NCBI RefSeq assembly: GCF_001677275.1
Contig: NZ_CP016179.1
Span: 276,943-340,942 of the forward strand
Direction of reading: 5' to 3'
DNA length: 64,000 bases
From: Vibrio breoganii
Lineage (GTDB): Bacteria > Pseudomonadota > Gammaproteobacteria > Enterobacterales > Vibrionaceae
Shown: positions 24,362 through 32,780 of the stretch, in pieces
Layout of the letters: each line of letters starts with the position of its first letter
Position numbering within the stretch: the first letter of the stretch is position 1
Notes under the pieces: model-generated
The model's input: the letters and a program-made list of their open reading frames with translations, nothing else
What the model was told of the DNA's origin: nothing
Database searches by the model: none
Position numbers and translations under genes: made by a program

Positions 24362-26077
24362 ATGAATAGTAAAACTATGTTAGCGAGTTCGCTCGTGTTG
24401 GCCTTTACCTCGTTCCCAGCTCTGGCTGTGTTTAATGGTTCGGAAACGGTGAAGGAGGACTATCAGAATCACTTTGTCCGTTTTGTTGCGAAAGGTAATG
24501 AAGGCGTTCAGCACAAAAACTGCGGCGGTGTGTTGGTTGGAGGAAAATATCTTCTGACGGCGCATCACTGTGCTGATGGTTCTTATATACCTGATCTTGT
24601 GATTTACCAAGGTATTAACCGTAACAATCCTGATGAAACCTATGTCCGTGAAGCGGAGGTTGTGCATTCAAGAACGCATGAAGCGGGTTTTGAGTGGAAT
24701 AACTACAGCTCAAAGCTCTTCAATAATGAAATATGGCCTCGCTATGAATCATCTTTTGAAGGTAGTGTGGGCGATTACAATAGTGCTGCGTACTGGCTAG
24801 ATATATTCGAAAGAATGCCAGTGTATCTAGAATCTAGGCCCGATAGCGAAAAAAATAGCCCTGCATTTAATAGGCACAATGACAGTGACTTTGCGATGTT
24901 GGTGTTAAACGAGCCGATTCCTCATCATGGTGGGGCGATATTGAGTCCACTGGTTGACCTTGATACGGGCGAGCGCTTTTTGAACCCTGGAGAACCCTTC
25001 ACTTTTTATGGTTGGGGAACTACAGCTTATGGGGGTGCTTCGGGTCCTGCTGCTGCAACGCTAATGCAGGCAGAGTTTGAACTCTACCGTGAATATCCAT
25101 TGACGCAAGCGCGCGATGGGAACTACGGGGGTCTTCGTGGCCCGCTTTGTTCAGCTGAATCTGATGGGTGTCGATTTAGTGCAGCAGCGAAAGTTGACTT
25201 CATTGGTATTGACACTGGTTTAGGTGTGCCTGGTGTGGGGTCTGGTGATAGTGGTTCACCAGTCATCGCTGGAGACTACTACTACGGTAGTTTATTTGGC
25301 GCTGATAATGATCCTACGGGTGATGCGTGGATAGCATCGGTGAGCTCTATAGGATGGATGATGCCAACAATTGCGAGAGCAATTGATGACGTAATTTATC
25401 CGTCTGATATGGGTATCGCTCTTGAGCGTGGCAATGATGAAACGCATGAGGTCAGTATTCCTATTCAGAACTTCACTGATACGGTAATGGTGTTGGATCC
25501 TGTTGAGGTTACTGGTGGTTTTGAGCCAGAGTATTTTGAGCCAGAAGATGGTGGCGAAGGTATTGAAATCACCTATGAAGACTTTGTTTTTGTCGACCAG
25601 GACTGTGCGGGTTTGTTAGAGCCTAATCAGGGTTGTATGGTGAAGTTGCTACTCAATCGCAACCAGTTTGTTGAGTTCAATCAAACTATAGAAGCTCAAA
25701 TTGACTTGGGTATAGATGGTGTAGAGGCATTGCCGTTTACGGTTCGTGTTTTGCTTTCATTCTGTGAAGCTAACCCTCAAGACCCAAGTTGTATGGACTT
25801 TTGTGATTTGAACCCTTGGCATGACGACTGTATCGATCAATGTATTCTTGATCCTTGGTCGCCAGAGTGTTTGTGTGAAACCCTGCCGTCTCATCCTGAT
25901 TGCACTGGTGATAAACCGCAAGTGCCAGGTGATGGCGACAATGGTGATAACGACGACAATGGTGACAGTGGTGCTGGTGGATCGCAAGGTGGTTCTTCCT
26001 CTGGAGGTAGTGTTTCATTCGGCCTAATTGGTTTGTTTGGATTGCTACTGTTTAGAAGATTCCGTCTGGTCAATTAA
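24362..26077 (+). CDS. Trypsin-like serine protease with GlyGly-CTERM anchor (paralogue 1)
   Basis: The 571-aa secreted protease has a signal peptide ending ALA at ~22 and the S1 triad: H69 in LLTAHHC, D176 in DSDFAML, S297 in GSGDSGSP. A domain with repeated CxxNPW-type units (FCDLNPWHDDCID, ILDPWSPEC) follows, then a Gly/Ser/Asp-rich linker and the C-terminal GlyGly-CTERM signal: GGS, a hydrophobic helix, then RRFR. In Vibrio such proteins go through type II secretion and are cut by rhombosortase for surface anchoring. It is a close paralogue of the next gene; neither secretion system nor rhombosortase is in the window. Confidence 0.88.
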   Translation: MNSKTMLASSLVLAFTSFPALAVFNGSETVKEDYQNHFVRFVAKGNEGVQHKNCGGVLVGGKYLLTAHHCADGSYIPDLVIYQGINRNNPDETYVREAEVVHSRTHEAGFEWNNYSSKLFNNEIWPRYESSFEGSVGDYNSAAYWLDIFERMPVYLESRPDSEKNSPAFNRHNDSDFAMLVLNEPIPHHGGAILSPLVDLDTGERFLNPGEPFTFYGWGTTAYGGASGPAAATLMQAEFELYREYPLTQARDGNYGGLRGPLCSAESDGCRFSAAAKVDFIGIDTGLGVPGVGSGDSGSPVIAGDYYYGSLFGADNDPTGDAWIASVSSIGWMMPTIARAIDDVIYPSDMGIALERGNDETHEVSIPIQNFTDTVMVLDPVEVTGGFEPEYFEPEDGGEGIEITYEDFVFVDQDCAGLLEPNQGCMVKLLLNRNQFVEFNQTIEAQIDLGIDGVEALPFTVRVLLSFCEANPQDPSCMDFCDLNPWHDDCIDQCILDPWSPECLCETLPSHPDCTGDKPQVPGDGDNGDNDDNGDSGAGGSQGGSSSGGSVSFGLIGLFGLLLFRRFRLVN

Positions 26078-26095
26078 CATAGCTTTATCGTTTTC

Positions 26096-26130
26096 AAGGC
26101 CCCTACTTTAATAAGTGGGGGCCTTTTTGT
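26096..26130 (+). terminator. Terminator between the two protease genes
   Basis: AAGGCCCCTACTT pairs with AAGTGGGGGCCTT around a short AT loop, followed by TTTTTGTTTG. The two protease genes are therefore separate transcription units. Confidence 0.85.
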
Positions 26131-26175
26131 TTGATTTCGTTTTTGTTGGTACTTGGTATCCGGTTGTTTAGGTGT

Positions 26176-26311
26176 TTGGCATACAGCAAACGACCCCGCT
26201 TTAGCGAAAGTAACTTAGCGGTAGTCTGTTAGTAAGAGTTTGCGTCAGTGGCGCAACATGGCTCCTCCGTTAAGGGGATATTTACTTACGTTATTTAGGG
26301 ATAAACAGATT
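26176..26311 (+). promoter_or_regulatory. Structured leader of the second GlyGly-CTERM protease gene
   Basis: This leader shares TTGGCATACAG, CCCGCTTTAGCGAA, GCGGTAGTCTG, GTAAGAGTTTGCGTCAG and the TTTAGGGATAAA block with the leader at 24230. TTGCGTC (26240-26246) pairs with GGCGCAA (26250-26256), where the A-to-G change keeps pairing as G-U. The third stem is weaker (CTCC with GGGG). The conserved block begins at TTGGCATACAG; upstream sequence is not conserved. Confidence 0.5.
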
Positions 26312-28024
26312 ATGAGACTAAAAGCTCAGTTGGCAGGGGTTCTTGCGCTAAGTGCTTTATCTGCACCGGCATTGGCTGTATTTAATGGCTCAGAAACGCC
26401 AAAGGGTGACTATGAAAATCACATAGTTCGCTTCATGGCAAAAGGTGACAATGGCGTTCAGTACAAAAACTGTGGTGGTATGCTCGTTGGGGGTAAATAC
26501 CTTCTGACGGCTAAGCACTGTGTAGATGGTTACTCTGTTCCAGATCTAATTGTCTATCAAGGTATTGATCGTTACTCGCCAGATGCACAGTATGAGCGCA
26601 CAGCTACTTTAGTTCATGCAAGGACACATGAAGCCGGTTTTGAGTGGTTTAACTATGTTGAGAAGACGTTTGTCAACGAAATATGGCCGCGTTACCTGTC
26701 GTCGTTTGCAGGTGATGTAGGGGACTATGGCAGTGGTGAGTATTGGCTGGAGAGTCTTGAAGGTAGTCGCAGGTATTTAGATTCAAGGCCTGACGACCAA
26801 AAAGACAACCCTATGCACAATGGCCATAGTGGTAGTGATTTTGCGATGATGGTGCTTGATGAGCCAATTCCTCATCACAGTGGTGTAATTGTTAAGCCTT
26901 TGGTCAACCTTGATACGGGTGAGCGCTTTCTTAACCCGGGTGAGTCTTTTACCTTTTATGGTTGGGGAGGTACCTCGTATGGCGGGGTATCAGGTCCAAG
27001 CGCTACAACGTTAATGCAGGCTGAATTTCAGCTGTACCGTGAATATCCCTTAACTCAAGCTCGTGATAGTGATTACGGGAATCTGCGAGGGCCTTTGTGT
27101 TCGGCGGAGTCTGATGGGTGTCGATTTAAGCCTTCGGCAAAATATGATGTCATTGGTATTGATACTGGTTTGGGTATTCCTGGTACTGGGTCGGGTGATA
27201 GTGGTTCACCGTTAATTGCGGGTGATTACTACTTCGGCAGTTTGTTCGGTTCGGACAATGAACCGACAGATGGTGCTTGGATTGCTCATTTCAACTCTAT
27301 AGGTTGGATGATGCCATCGATTGTGAGAGCTATTGATAGTGTGGTTTACCCGTCTGATTTGGGCGTGAGCCTTGAGCCTGGAAGCAATGAGGTGCGCGAA
27401 ATCAACATACCGATTCAGAACTTCACTGATACGATTATGGTGTTAGATCCTGTTGTGGTTTCGGGTGGTTTTAAGCCTGATGTGGATGGCGATGTGATCT
27501 ACGATGACTTCTTGGTTGTCACTAAAGATTGCGCCGGTCTGCTAGAGCCTCATCAAGGTTGTATGGTTAAGTTGCTATTGAATCGCAATCAATACTTTGA
27601 GTTTGAAGAGCAAGTGGATGCTCAGATTAACTTGGGGATTGATGGTGTGGATGTGCAACCATTAACTGTCCGTATATTACCAACGTTCTGCGAGCAAAAT
27701 CCTTATGACCCTAGCTGTATGGACTTTTGTGACTTGAATCCATGGGATCAGGATTGTATGGATACCTGTGATTGGAATCCGTGGCAACCTGAATGTATGG
27801 ACTTGTGTGAGTACGATCCATGGGCTCCAGAGTGTATCTGTGAAACCATGCCGGAGCACACTGATTGCACTGGAGGTGATTCACAATCACCAGAGGGTGG
27901 CAACGGTTCTGGTGGTGGTTCAAGCGATGCACAAGCGGGTTCATCGTCTGGTGGTAGCGTTTCATTCGGCCTATTTGGTTTGTTTGGATTGCTGTTGTTT
28001 AGAAGATTCCGTTCACTTAGCTAG
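26312..28024 (+). CDS. Trypsin-like serine protease with GlyGly-CTERM anchor (paralogue 2)
   Basis: From the ATG at 26312 the 570-aa product begins with a signal peptide ending ALA; the earlier start at 26240 lies inside the leader RNA and is rejected. It aligns along its length with paralogue 1: H69 in LLTAKHC, D176 in GSDFAMM, catalytic Ser in GSGDSGSP. The repeat region has one more Cys-Asn-Pro-Trp-type unit (CDWNPWQPEC). It ends with GGS, a hydrophobic helix and RRFR. The pair arose by tandem duplication including the leader; differences lie mainly at surface positions and in the Cys-rich linker. Confidence 0.88.
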   Translation: MRLKAQLAGVLALSALSAPALAVFNGSETPKGDYENHIVRFMAKGDNGVQYKNCGGMLVGGKYLLTAKHCVDGYSVPDLIVYQGIDRYSPDAQYERTATLVHARTHEAGFEWFNYVEKTFVNEIWPRYLSSFAGDVGDYGSGEYWLESLEGSRRYLDSRPDDQKDNPMHNGHSGSDFAMMVLDEPIPHHSGVIVKPLVNLDTGERFLNPGESFTFYGWGGTSYGGVSGPSATTLMQAEFQLYREYPLTQARDSDYGNLRGPLCSAESDGCRFKPSAKYDVIGIDTGLGIPGTGSGDSGSPLIAGDYYFGSLFGSDNEPTDGAWIAHFNSIGWMMPSIVRAIDSVVYPSDLGVSLEPGSNEVREINIPIQNFTDTIMVLDPVVVSGGFKPDVDGDVIYDDFLVVTKDCAGLLEPHQGCMVKLLLNRNQYFEFEEQVDAQINLGIDGVDVQPLTVRILPTFCEQNPYDPSCMDFCDLNPWDQDCMDTCDWNPWQPECMDLCEYDPWAPECICETMPEHTDCTGGDSQSPEGGNGSGGGSSDAQAGSSSGGSVSFGLFGLFGLLLFRRFRSLS

Positions 28025-28040
28025 TTGAGTTTTAACTTTA

Positions 28041-28074
28041 AAAGCCCTTAGATTTTATCTGAGGGCTTTTTTCT
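28041..28074 (+). terminator. Terminator after the second protease gene
   Basis: AAAGCCCTTAGA pairs with TCTGAGGGCTTT around TTTTA, followed by TTTTCTTG. Confidence 0.8.
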
Positions 28075-28168
28075 TGAGGCCAGAAAAAAAACGCAACACA
28101 CTGACGGGTCTACGTTTCATGCCTTACTCCGTTGGAATTTATACATTCCAAGTTGGAGAAAACATTTA

Positions 28169-28663
28169 ATGAAAAAATTCGGTTCAAAGCGTCGTCAGGG
28201 TGGTTTCAACCTGATTGAGCTTAGTGTGGTAATGGTGTTAGTGGGTATCGTCATGCTAGGTAGTATGAAGATCATTCCTAACGTTATGTTCTCAATGGAT
28301 ACGTCCTCACTGAGCGCAGAAGTTGCAGACGTTCGTACTGCATCTATCTCATGGAAATCAAGCCGTCCAAACTTTACTGGTGTAGGTATGGCTGCATTGT
28401 GTTCATCTGGCCGTCAGCTGTTGACTGAGTCAATTTGTGGTACTGATGGTCTAGGTACAGCTGCTAACCCTTGGGGTGGTAACTACACTGTGGCGGTAAG
28501 TACAAACGTAAGTCAGTTTGATGTGACGATCACTAACCTGCCGACAGAGCGTATTTATGAGATCGGTGATGCATTGGCTCCAATTTCTGCTGACCGTTGT
28601 TCAAGCTCAGATTCTTGTAGCTCGCTGGACATTTCTGGTTCTCAGATCACAGTTACTTTCTAA
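28169..28663 (+). CDS. Type IV prepilin, probable major pilin
   Basis: The 164-aa protein has a class III signal: KRRQGG cut before FNLIELSVVMVLVGIV, with the glutamate at +5 and the hydrophobic helix that packs in the pilus core. The size and four C-terminal cysteines, two of them around the SSSDSCSS loop, fit a type IVb-like pilin. It is the first gene of a run of three prepilins, a DsbC-like protein and a prepilin peptidase, so it is the likely main subunit of a plasmid-encoded pilus. GGAG precedes the ATG at a slightly long distance. Confidence 0.82.
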   Translation: MKKFGSKRRQGGFNLIELSVVMVLVGIVMLGSMKIIPNVMFSMDTSSLSAEVADVRTASISWKSSRPNFTGVGMAALCSSGRQLLTESICGTDGLGTAANPWGGNYTVAVSTNVSQFDVTITNLPTERIYEIGDALAPISADRCSSSDSCSSLDISGSQITVTF

Positions 28664-28666
28664 CTT

Positions 28667-29200
28667 ATGAGAAAGCGTCAAAGTGGTTTCACTTTGCTCG
28701 AGTTATCAGTAGTGGTGTCGTTAGGCATCACTCTGTTTTTGATGACGGCAAAGCCCATGATCACGATGTTTCAAGATCACCTTAAGCGCACCGAACTTAA
28801 CGAGTTCGTTAGTGCGGTTTTTTCGTCAATGGAAAGACATTATTGGGTTGAAATGAGAGATGTGGGGGCGAATTGCTTAACCCACACGCCAACGCCAAAC
28901 TACGCGACTCTGCTGTCCTATGGTTTGATGCAGGATTACCATCTCGAAGATGGTGAAGTGATGTGGTTCGATGCTCTATCAACCACTTTTGATTACAGTT
29001 CGTCTGGTCCTCATGGCCGCATTGATACCTATCAGATTCAGATACCACACCAATTTGAGGCTCACGACAGTGTGTTTCGTGGAGCGGCTTATTTTGCCGG
29101 TACTGATGATATGACAAATATGTACACCTTTAAGAAAGTGTACCCACGATTACAAGATACTCGCTCGTTCTTCGCAACGGGCAGTGATTTATGCCAGTAG
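28667..29200 (+). CDS. Type IV prepilin-like minor pilin
   Basis: It starts 3 bases after the previous stop. The 177-aa protein begins MRKRQSGFTLLELSVVVSLG, a class III prepilin signal cut before FTLLE. The rest shows no known domain and has two cysteines, in GANC near residue 67 and at the very C-terminus. It is likely a minor pilin that primes assembly or sits at the tip. Confidence 0.75.
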   Translation: MRKRQSGFTLLELSVVVSLGITLFLMTAKPMITMFQDHLKRTELNEFVSAVFSSMERHYWVEMRDVGANCLTHTPTPNYATLLSYGLMQDYHLEDGEVMWFDALSTTFDYSSSGPHGRIDTYQIQIPHQFEAHDSVFRGAAYFAGTDDMTNMYTFKKVYPRLQDTRSFFATGSDLCQ

Positions 29201-29209
29201 GGATTCGTA

Positions 29210-30232
29210 ATGAGAAGTCCAAATAAAACGCTGCGCTCCGGTTTTACCTTGATTGAAATGCTCATCGTCGCATCCTTCATGGCCATGATTATGGTTGGTG
29301 TGCAGCGCTTAATCATTGAGTTTTCCGAGGAAGCGGAAGTAGCAGGATTTAGAGCTAGATTGGAGATGGTTCGGGAATCAGTAGATCGCTACTACGTTGA
29401 TAAGGTGATCGCAGGTGAGGACCCAATGAGTCTAGCTGCGTTTCCTTCTGATGTTCAAGATTTGGTTGATGATGGTTACATTATTGATTGTCCGCTTGCG
29501 GATTTCGACGCGGGATTATGTATTGATTTAATAGGCAGTATGCCAGGTCTGCAGATCACGCCAAAAGACATTTTGGGCTCTCCTGTCGCAGAGATTCAAT
29601 TTGAGCTCTTAGGTGCTAGTCGTAAAAGAGAGAAGTACCACCAAATGGCGTTAATGCTACCGGGCTTTGTGCAGATTGACCCTTTAGGAGTGGTCACTGT
29701 TGATCAGCATCGTCCGGGCAGTATGCCGTTCTTGCAAGGTAAGGTTTCAACAGACGGTTCTACACCTATGACTTCTGATTGGGAGTTCGGCCCTCACACC
29801 TTAAGTATTGGCTCTGAAATCGACATGCAGGGGACGGGTATTATTCGCGACCCTAAATACATTCTAGGTGTTGAAGATGTGACTCTTGAGGGTGTGAACG
29901 ATAGAACTCTATTGACCGGTCTTGCTCGCTTTGGGCAGGTATTTATTAGAAATAGCGCAGGGGTGACTGTTAATAAACATGACTGTCAGAGTGCAGATTT
30001 TGAGGCGAAAATCGCGGTGTGGACGGTTGGTACTGGCTTTGAGCAAGATTTAATTGACCCTACAAATGTTCAAGTTTGGGCGTTCTCAGGTAATAGCCCG
30101 AACAATACGACCAATAATCACCTTTATTGGACTATTCAATCCCAAACTAATGTTCAGCAGTCAGGAAGTACGTCACGAGAGTACACCAATGACGCTGTAG
30201 TAATGTACTCAACTTGGTGTGATCCAGTTTAA
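29210..30232 (+). CDS. Type IV prepilin-like protein with large C-terminal domain
   Basis: The N-terminus MRSPNKTLRSGFTLIEMLIV is a class III prepilin signal. At 340 aa it is twice pilin size. After about residue 130 comes a beta-rich domain (FEAKIAVWTVGTGFEQDL; VQVWAFSGN) with cysteines near both ends (NKHDCQS; TWCDPV). This layout resembles large minor or tip pilins of the PilV kind, which bind the target cell during conjugation or attachment. No shufflon repeats follow it. AGGGA precedes the ATG. Confidence 0.72.
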   Translation: MRSPNKTLRSGFTLIEMLIVASFMAMIMVGVQRLIIEFSEEAEVAGFRARLEMVRESVDRYYVDKVIAGEDPMSLAAFPSDVQDLVDDGYIIDCPLADFDAGLCIDLIGSMPGLQITPKDILGSPVAEIQFELLGASRKREKYHQMALMLPGFVQIDPLGVVTVDQHRPGSMPFLQGKVSTDGSTPMTSDWEFGPHTLSIGSEIDMQGTGIIRDPKYILGVEDVTLEGVNDRTLLTGLARFGQVFIRNSAGVTVNKHDCQSADFEAKIAVWTVGTGFEQDLIDPTNVQVWAFSGNSPNNTTNNHLYWTIQSQTNVQQSGSTSREYTNDAVVMYSTWCDPV

Positions 30233-30252
30233 TCAGTAAAAAGGTAACTTCT

Positions 30253-30930
30253 ATGAAATACGCTCTAACTCTACTTGTAAGTCTAGCTATCGCTCCTGGT
30301 GCGCTTGCGGGAACTCTTGAAAGCGTTCTGGATAAGAACAGTGTGAAGGTCATTAAGGAGATGGAGGAGGCGCGTTTTCAGAATGTCTCTCTGACGACTC
30401 ATATCACGTCTGCGGGAATTGTGTATTACGACGCTAAAGCTAATGTCTTGTTCCATAGTACCCCAATGGAAGTGAAGGACGGTCAATTTGAGGCGTTGGA
30501 TAAAGAATTAACGACAGGTTTGCTTTCCTCACTGACAGCAACCATTGAATACAAAGCAGATAATGAAAGGGCGGTGATGTATCAGTTTTCTGATATCACG
30601 TGCTCTTGGTGTGCAAAGGCGCACTCTGAGATCCCTCGTTTGAACGAGGCAGGCGTGACTGTAGTCGTTATCCCGTTCTCACGTATGGGTGCAGATCATG
30701 TGGTAGCAAAACAGACTGCAACTATCTTAAATGCTATCGATCCAAAAGGCGCAATGGCGCAGGCATTTGCAGGCGCGCAGGTTCCACAGTCTCATGATGT
30801 ACCCGCTGAGTTGGTGATGAATCAGAATATGGCCAGTATTTTGGGTGTTACTGGAACGCCTGCATCTTTTCTTAATGGTGTGAAGATAGATGGGTACTTA
30901 CCATCTAGCACTATTATTAGCGCGCTTTAG
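30253..30930 (+). CDS. DsbC-like thiol:disulfide isomerase
   Basis: The 225-aa protein has a signal peptide ending ALA (residue 19), an N-terminal region like the DsbC dimerisation domain, and a thioredoxin fold with active site CSWC (117-120) and the cis-proline loop GTPAS. Standard DsbC has CGYC, so CSWC is a variant. It is periplasmic and probably isomerises disulfides of the pilins or conjugation proteins encoded beside it; DsbC-like proteins are common in conjugative systems. AAGGT lies 7 bases before the ATG. Confidence 0.82.
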   Translation: MKYALTLLVSLAIAPGALAGTLESVLDKNSVKVIKEMEEARFQNVSLTTHITSAGIVYYDAKANVLFHSTPMEVKDGQFEALDKELTTGLLSSLTATIEYKADNERAVMYQFSDITCSWCAKAHSEIPRLNEAGVTVVVIPFSRMGADHVVAKQTATILNAIDPKGAMAQAFAGAQVPQSHDVPAELVMNQNMASILGVTGTPASFLNGVKIDGYLPSSTIISAL

Positions 30931-30944
30931 TGTAGAGGTCGGTT

Positions 30945-31721
30945 ATGGCAGACGGCGACAAGTCTAAGAGCTCAGGTTCGGGTTTTAAGCTGACAATACC
31001 GATTGTAGGGTACGCATTACGCGTGCTCTTTCGTGCTTTCAAAGTCTCAGCGCTTGCTGGTTTCTGTCTGCTGCTCATGGAATGGTCATTGTTCTTTTTC
31101 AATCAAGAGAAGGGCTTTGAGCCGGCACTAGGTCGGTACTCTCAGTTGAGTGAGCAGGTGCTAGCGAATAGTAGTCAGTTTCTTGCAGAGGATAAGTGGC
31201 TTCGCTCGGCGAACGACTCCGTTACCTACGTTACTGCGAATATTAGTGACCTTAAAAATAGTGTTAAGGCGAGTTCGGCGAGTACCAGCGCGAGCGAAAT
31301 AAAGGACAGTGAATACTACAATCCAGTCTATTTCCCATGGCAAGAGATTTTTAGTGACATCTTTATTGGGGCGTATGAATACGCGCCAAATCTGGTTTAT
31401 ATCTGGCTATTGGTGACTTTGTCTTGGTTGGCAAAAATGCTCACTGTTGTATCAATGATTATTCCTGGCTTGATGTTCCTGTTTGCCGGTGTGGTGGATG
31501 GCTTGGCTCAGCGAAAGATTGATACATATAGGGGCCGTAGGGACTCTATCGATAAGTTCGAAAAGTGGGTCTATGCGACCAAAGCTTCATGCTATATCGT
31601 CCTTTTCTTCTATATTGCAATCCCAAGCAGTTTTACCGCGTATCTCTTTATGATCCCATTCTCGTGCTTAATGGCCGTGTTTGTTCGGAACGTCGTTTCT
31701 ACCTACAAGAAATACAACTAG
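30945..31721 (+). CDS. DUF4400-like integral membrane protein of conjugative elements
   Basis: The 258-aa protein has about four membrane helices (near residues 25-48, 145-160, 165-185 and 210-245). 'VDGLAQRKIDTYRGRRDSID' is the region most like DUF4400, a family found next to the TraD coupling protein in SXT/ICE-type elements. Here the coupling protein gene is only one gene further on, which fits. GAGG lies 6 bases before the ATG. Function unknown; the family match is my recollection, not a search. Confidence 0.6.
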   Translation: MADGDKSKSSGSGFKLTIPIVGYALRVLFRAFKVSALAGFCLLLMEWSLFFFNQEKGFEPALGRYSQLSEQVLANSSQFLAEDKWLRSANDSVTYVTANISDLKNSVKASSASTSASEIKDSEYYNPVYFPWQEIFSDIFIGAYEYAPNLVYIWLLVTLSWLAKMLTVVSMIIPGLMFLFAGVVDGLAQRKIDTYRGRRDSIDKFEKWVYATKASCYIVLFFYIAIPSSFTAYLFMIPFSCLMAVFVRNVVSTYKKYN

Positions 31722-31731
31722 AGGAAAGCTT

Positions 31732-32583
31732 GTGGAATTATTTAATGTCATCGTTTTTGGTTTGTTGGTAGGAAGTTTTCTTAATGTTGTTGTTTACCGA
31801 CTACCATTGATGGAAATGAGAGATTATGAACTTGGTATTGCTGAATACACTGGTGATGCGAGTGTGGTGAAAACGCCATTAACTTCTCTTTGCTCTCCTT
31901 CTTCCGCCTGTACCAGTTGTGGTACGCCAATTCGTTGGTATCACAATATTCCAGTAATAAGCTACCTAGCTTTACGTGGTCGCTGCGCTAAATGCGGTGA
32001 GTCCTATCGCTTTAGGTATCTGTTAGTGGAGTGCATGAGTGGTGTGTTTGCTGGATTTTTGTATGCGGCGTATGGGCTGACCGCTGAGGCCTTCTTCTGG
32101 TATGTCATTACAATGACGTTGATATGCATTGCATACATTGATTTTGACCATTTGGTAATCCCAGAGCAACTAACAAAGATATTGCTAGCGGTGGCTTTAT
32201 TGTTGGGTGTGAGTGAGTTGTCATTCGTCAATAACCCGTTTACAGGCGAAGGGGGTGCTCCTTTTATGGGGGATGCTCATTACGCCGTCTATAGTGCGTT
32301 AGTCATATATGTCATCTATACGTTCCTAGGGGTGCTTGTATCGAAAGTGCTAAAGAAAACGGCAATGGGATATGGCGACGTTGTTCTAACCACGGTGCTC
32401 GCCGGTATCTTTGGTTTGAATGTTGCTCTCATTTACTGCGTGGTTCTACCGTCCGTTGTATTTCTAGCAGTTGCGACTTGTTGTAAATACGCTCGCTCGA
32501 CGGCTTATCCATTTGGGCCTTATATTTCGTTAGGCGCTATTTTCTATATCAGTGCCACGGCGCTGCAGGTTTTGGTCGCTTAA
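31732..32583 (+). CDS. Type IV prepilin peptidase (PilD/TcpJ-type)
   Basis: From the GTG at 31732 (AGAGGA about 6 bases upstream) the 283-aa protein begins with the family start ELFNVIVFGLLVGSFLNVVVYRLP. It has the Cys4 zinc motif (CTSCGTPI ... CAKCGESY) and the two catalytic aspartates, in IAYIDFDHLVIPE and AMGYGDVVL. It should cut the three prepilins upstream and N-methylate the new N-terminus in the inner membrane. Its own signal-free membrane helices number about eight. The operon from 28169 probably ends here. Confidence 0.9.
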   Translation: MELFNVIVFGLLVGSFLNVVVYRLPLMEMRDYELGIAEYTGDASVVKTPLTSLCSPSSACTSCGTPIRWYHNIPVISYLALRGRCAKCGESYRFRYLLVECMSGVFAGFLYAAYGLTAEAFFWYVITMTLICIAYIDFDHLVIPEQLTKILLAVALLLGVSELSFVNNPFTGEGGAPFMGDAHYAVYSALVIYVIYTFLGVLVSKVLKKTAMGYGDVVLTTVLAGIFGLNVALIYCVVLPSVVFLAVATCCKYARSTAYPFGPYISLGAIFYISATALQVLVA

Positions 32584-32607
32584 AAATTCACTGCGCAAGA
32601 CAAGAAG

Positions 32608-32640
32608 TGCCCTCAATTTCCGATTGGGGGCATTTGTCGT
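32608..32640 (+). terminator. Terminator after the prepilin peptidase
   Basis: TGCCCTCAAT (32608-32617) pairs with ATTGGGGGCA (32623-32632, one U-G), followed by TTTGTCG. Confidence 0.6.
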
Positions 32641-32780
32641 TCTGGCCAGCAGTAACATCCGGTTGTCTAGTGTTCTCCATTGCTTGAGTGTCAGTGCAGA
32701 AAAAACACATAGCAGGGCGATCAACAAGGTGTCCATTTCATAGGTATCCAGATAGAAACCTATTTGGATAACCCTTTGCT

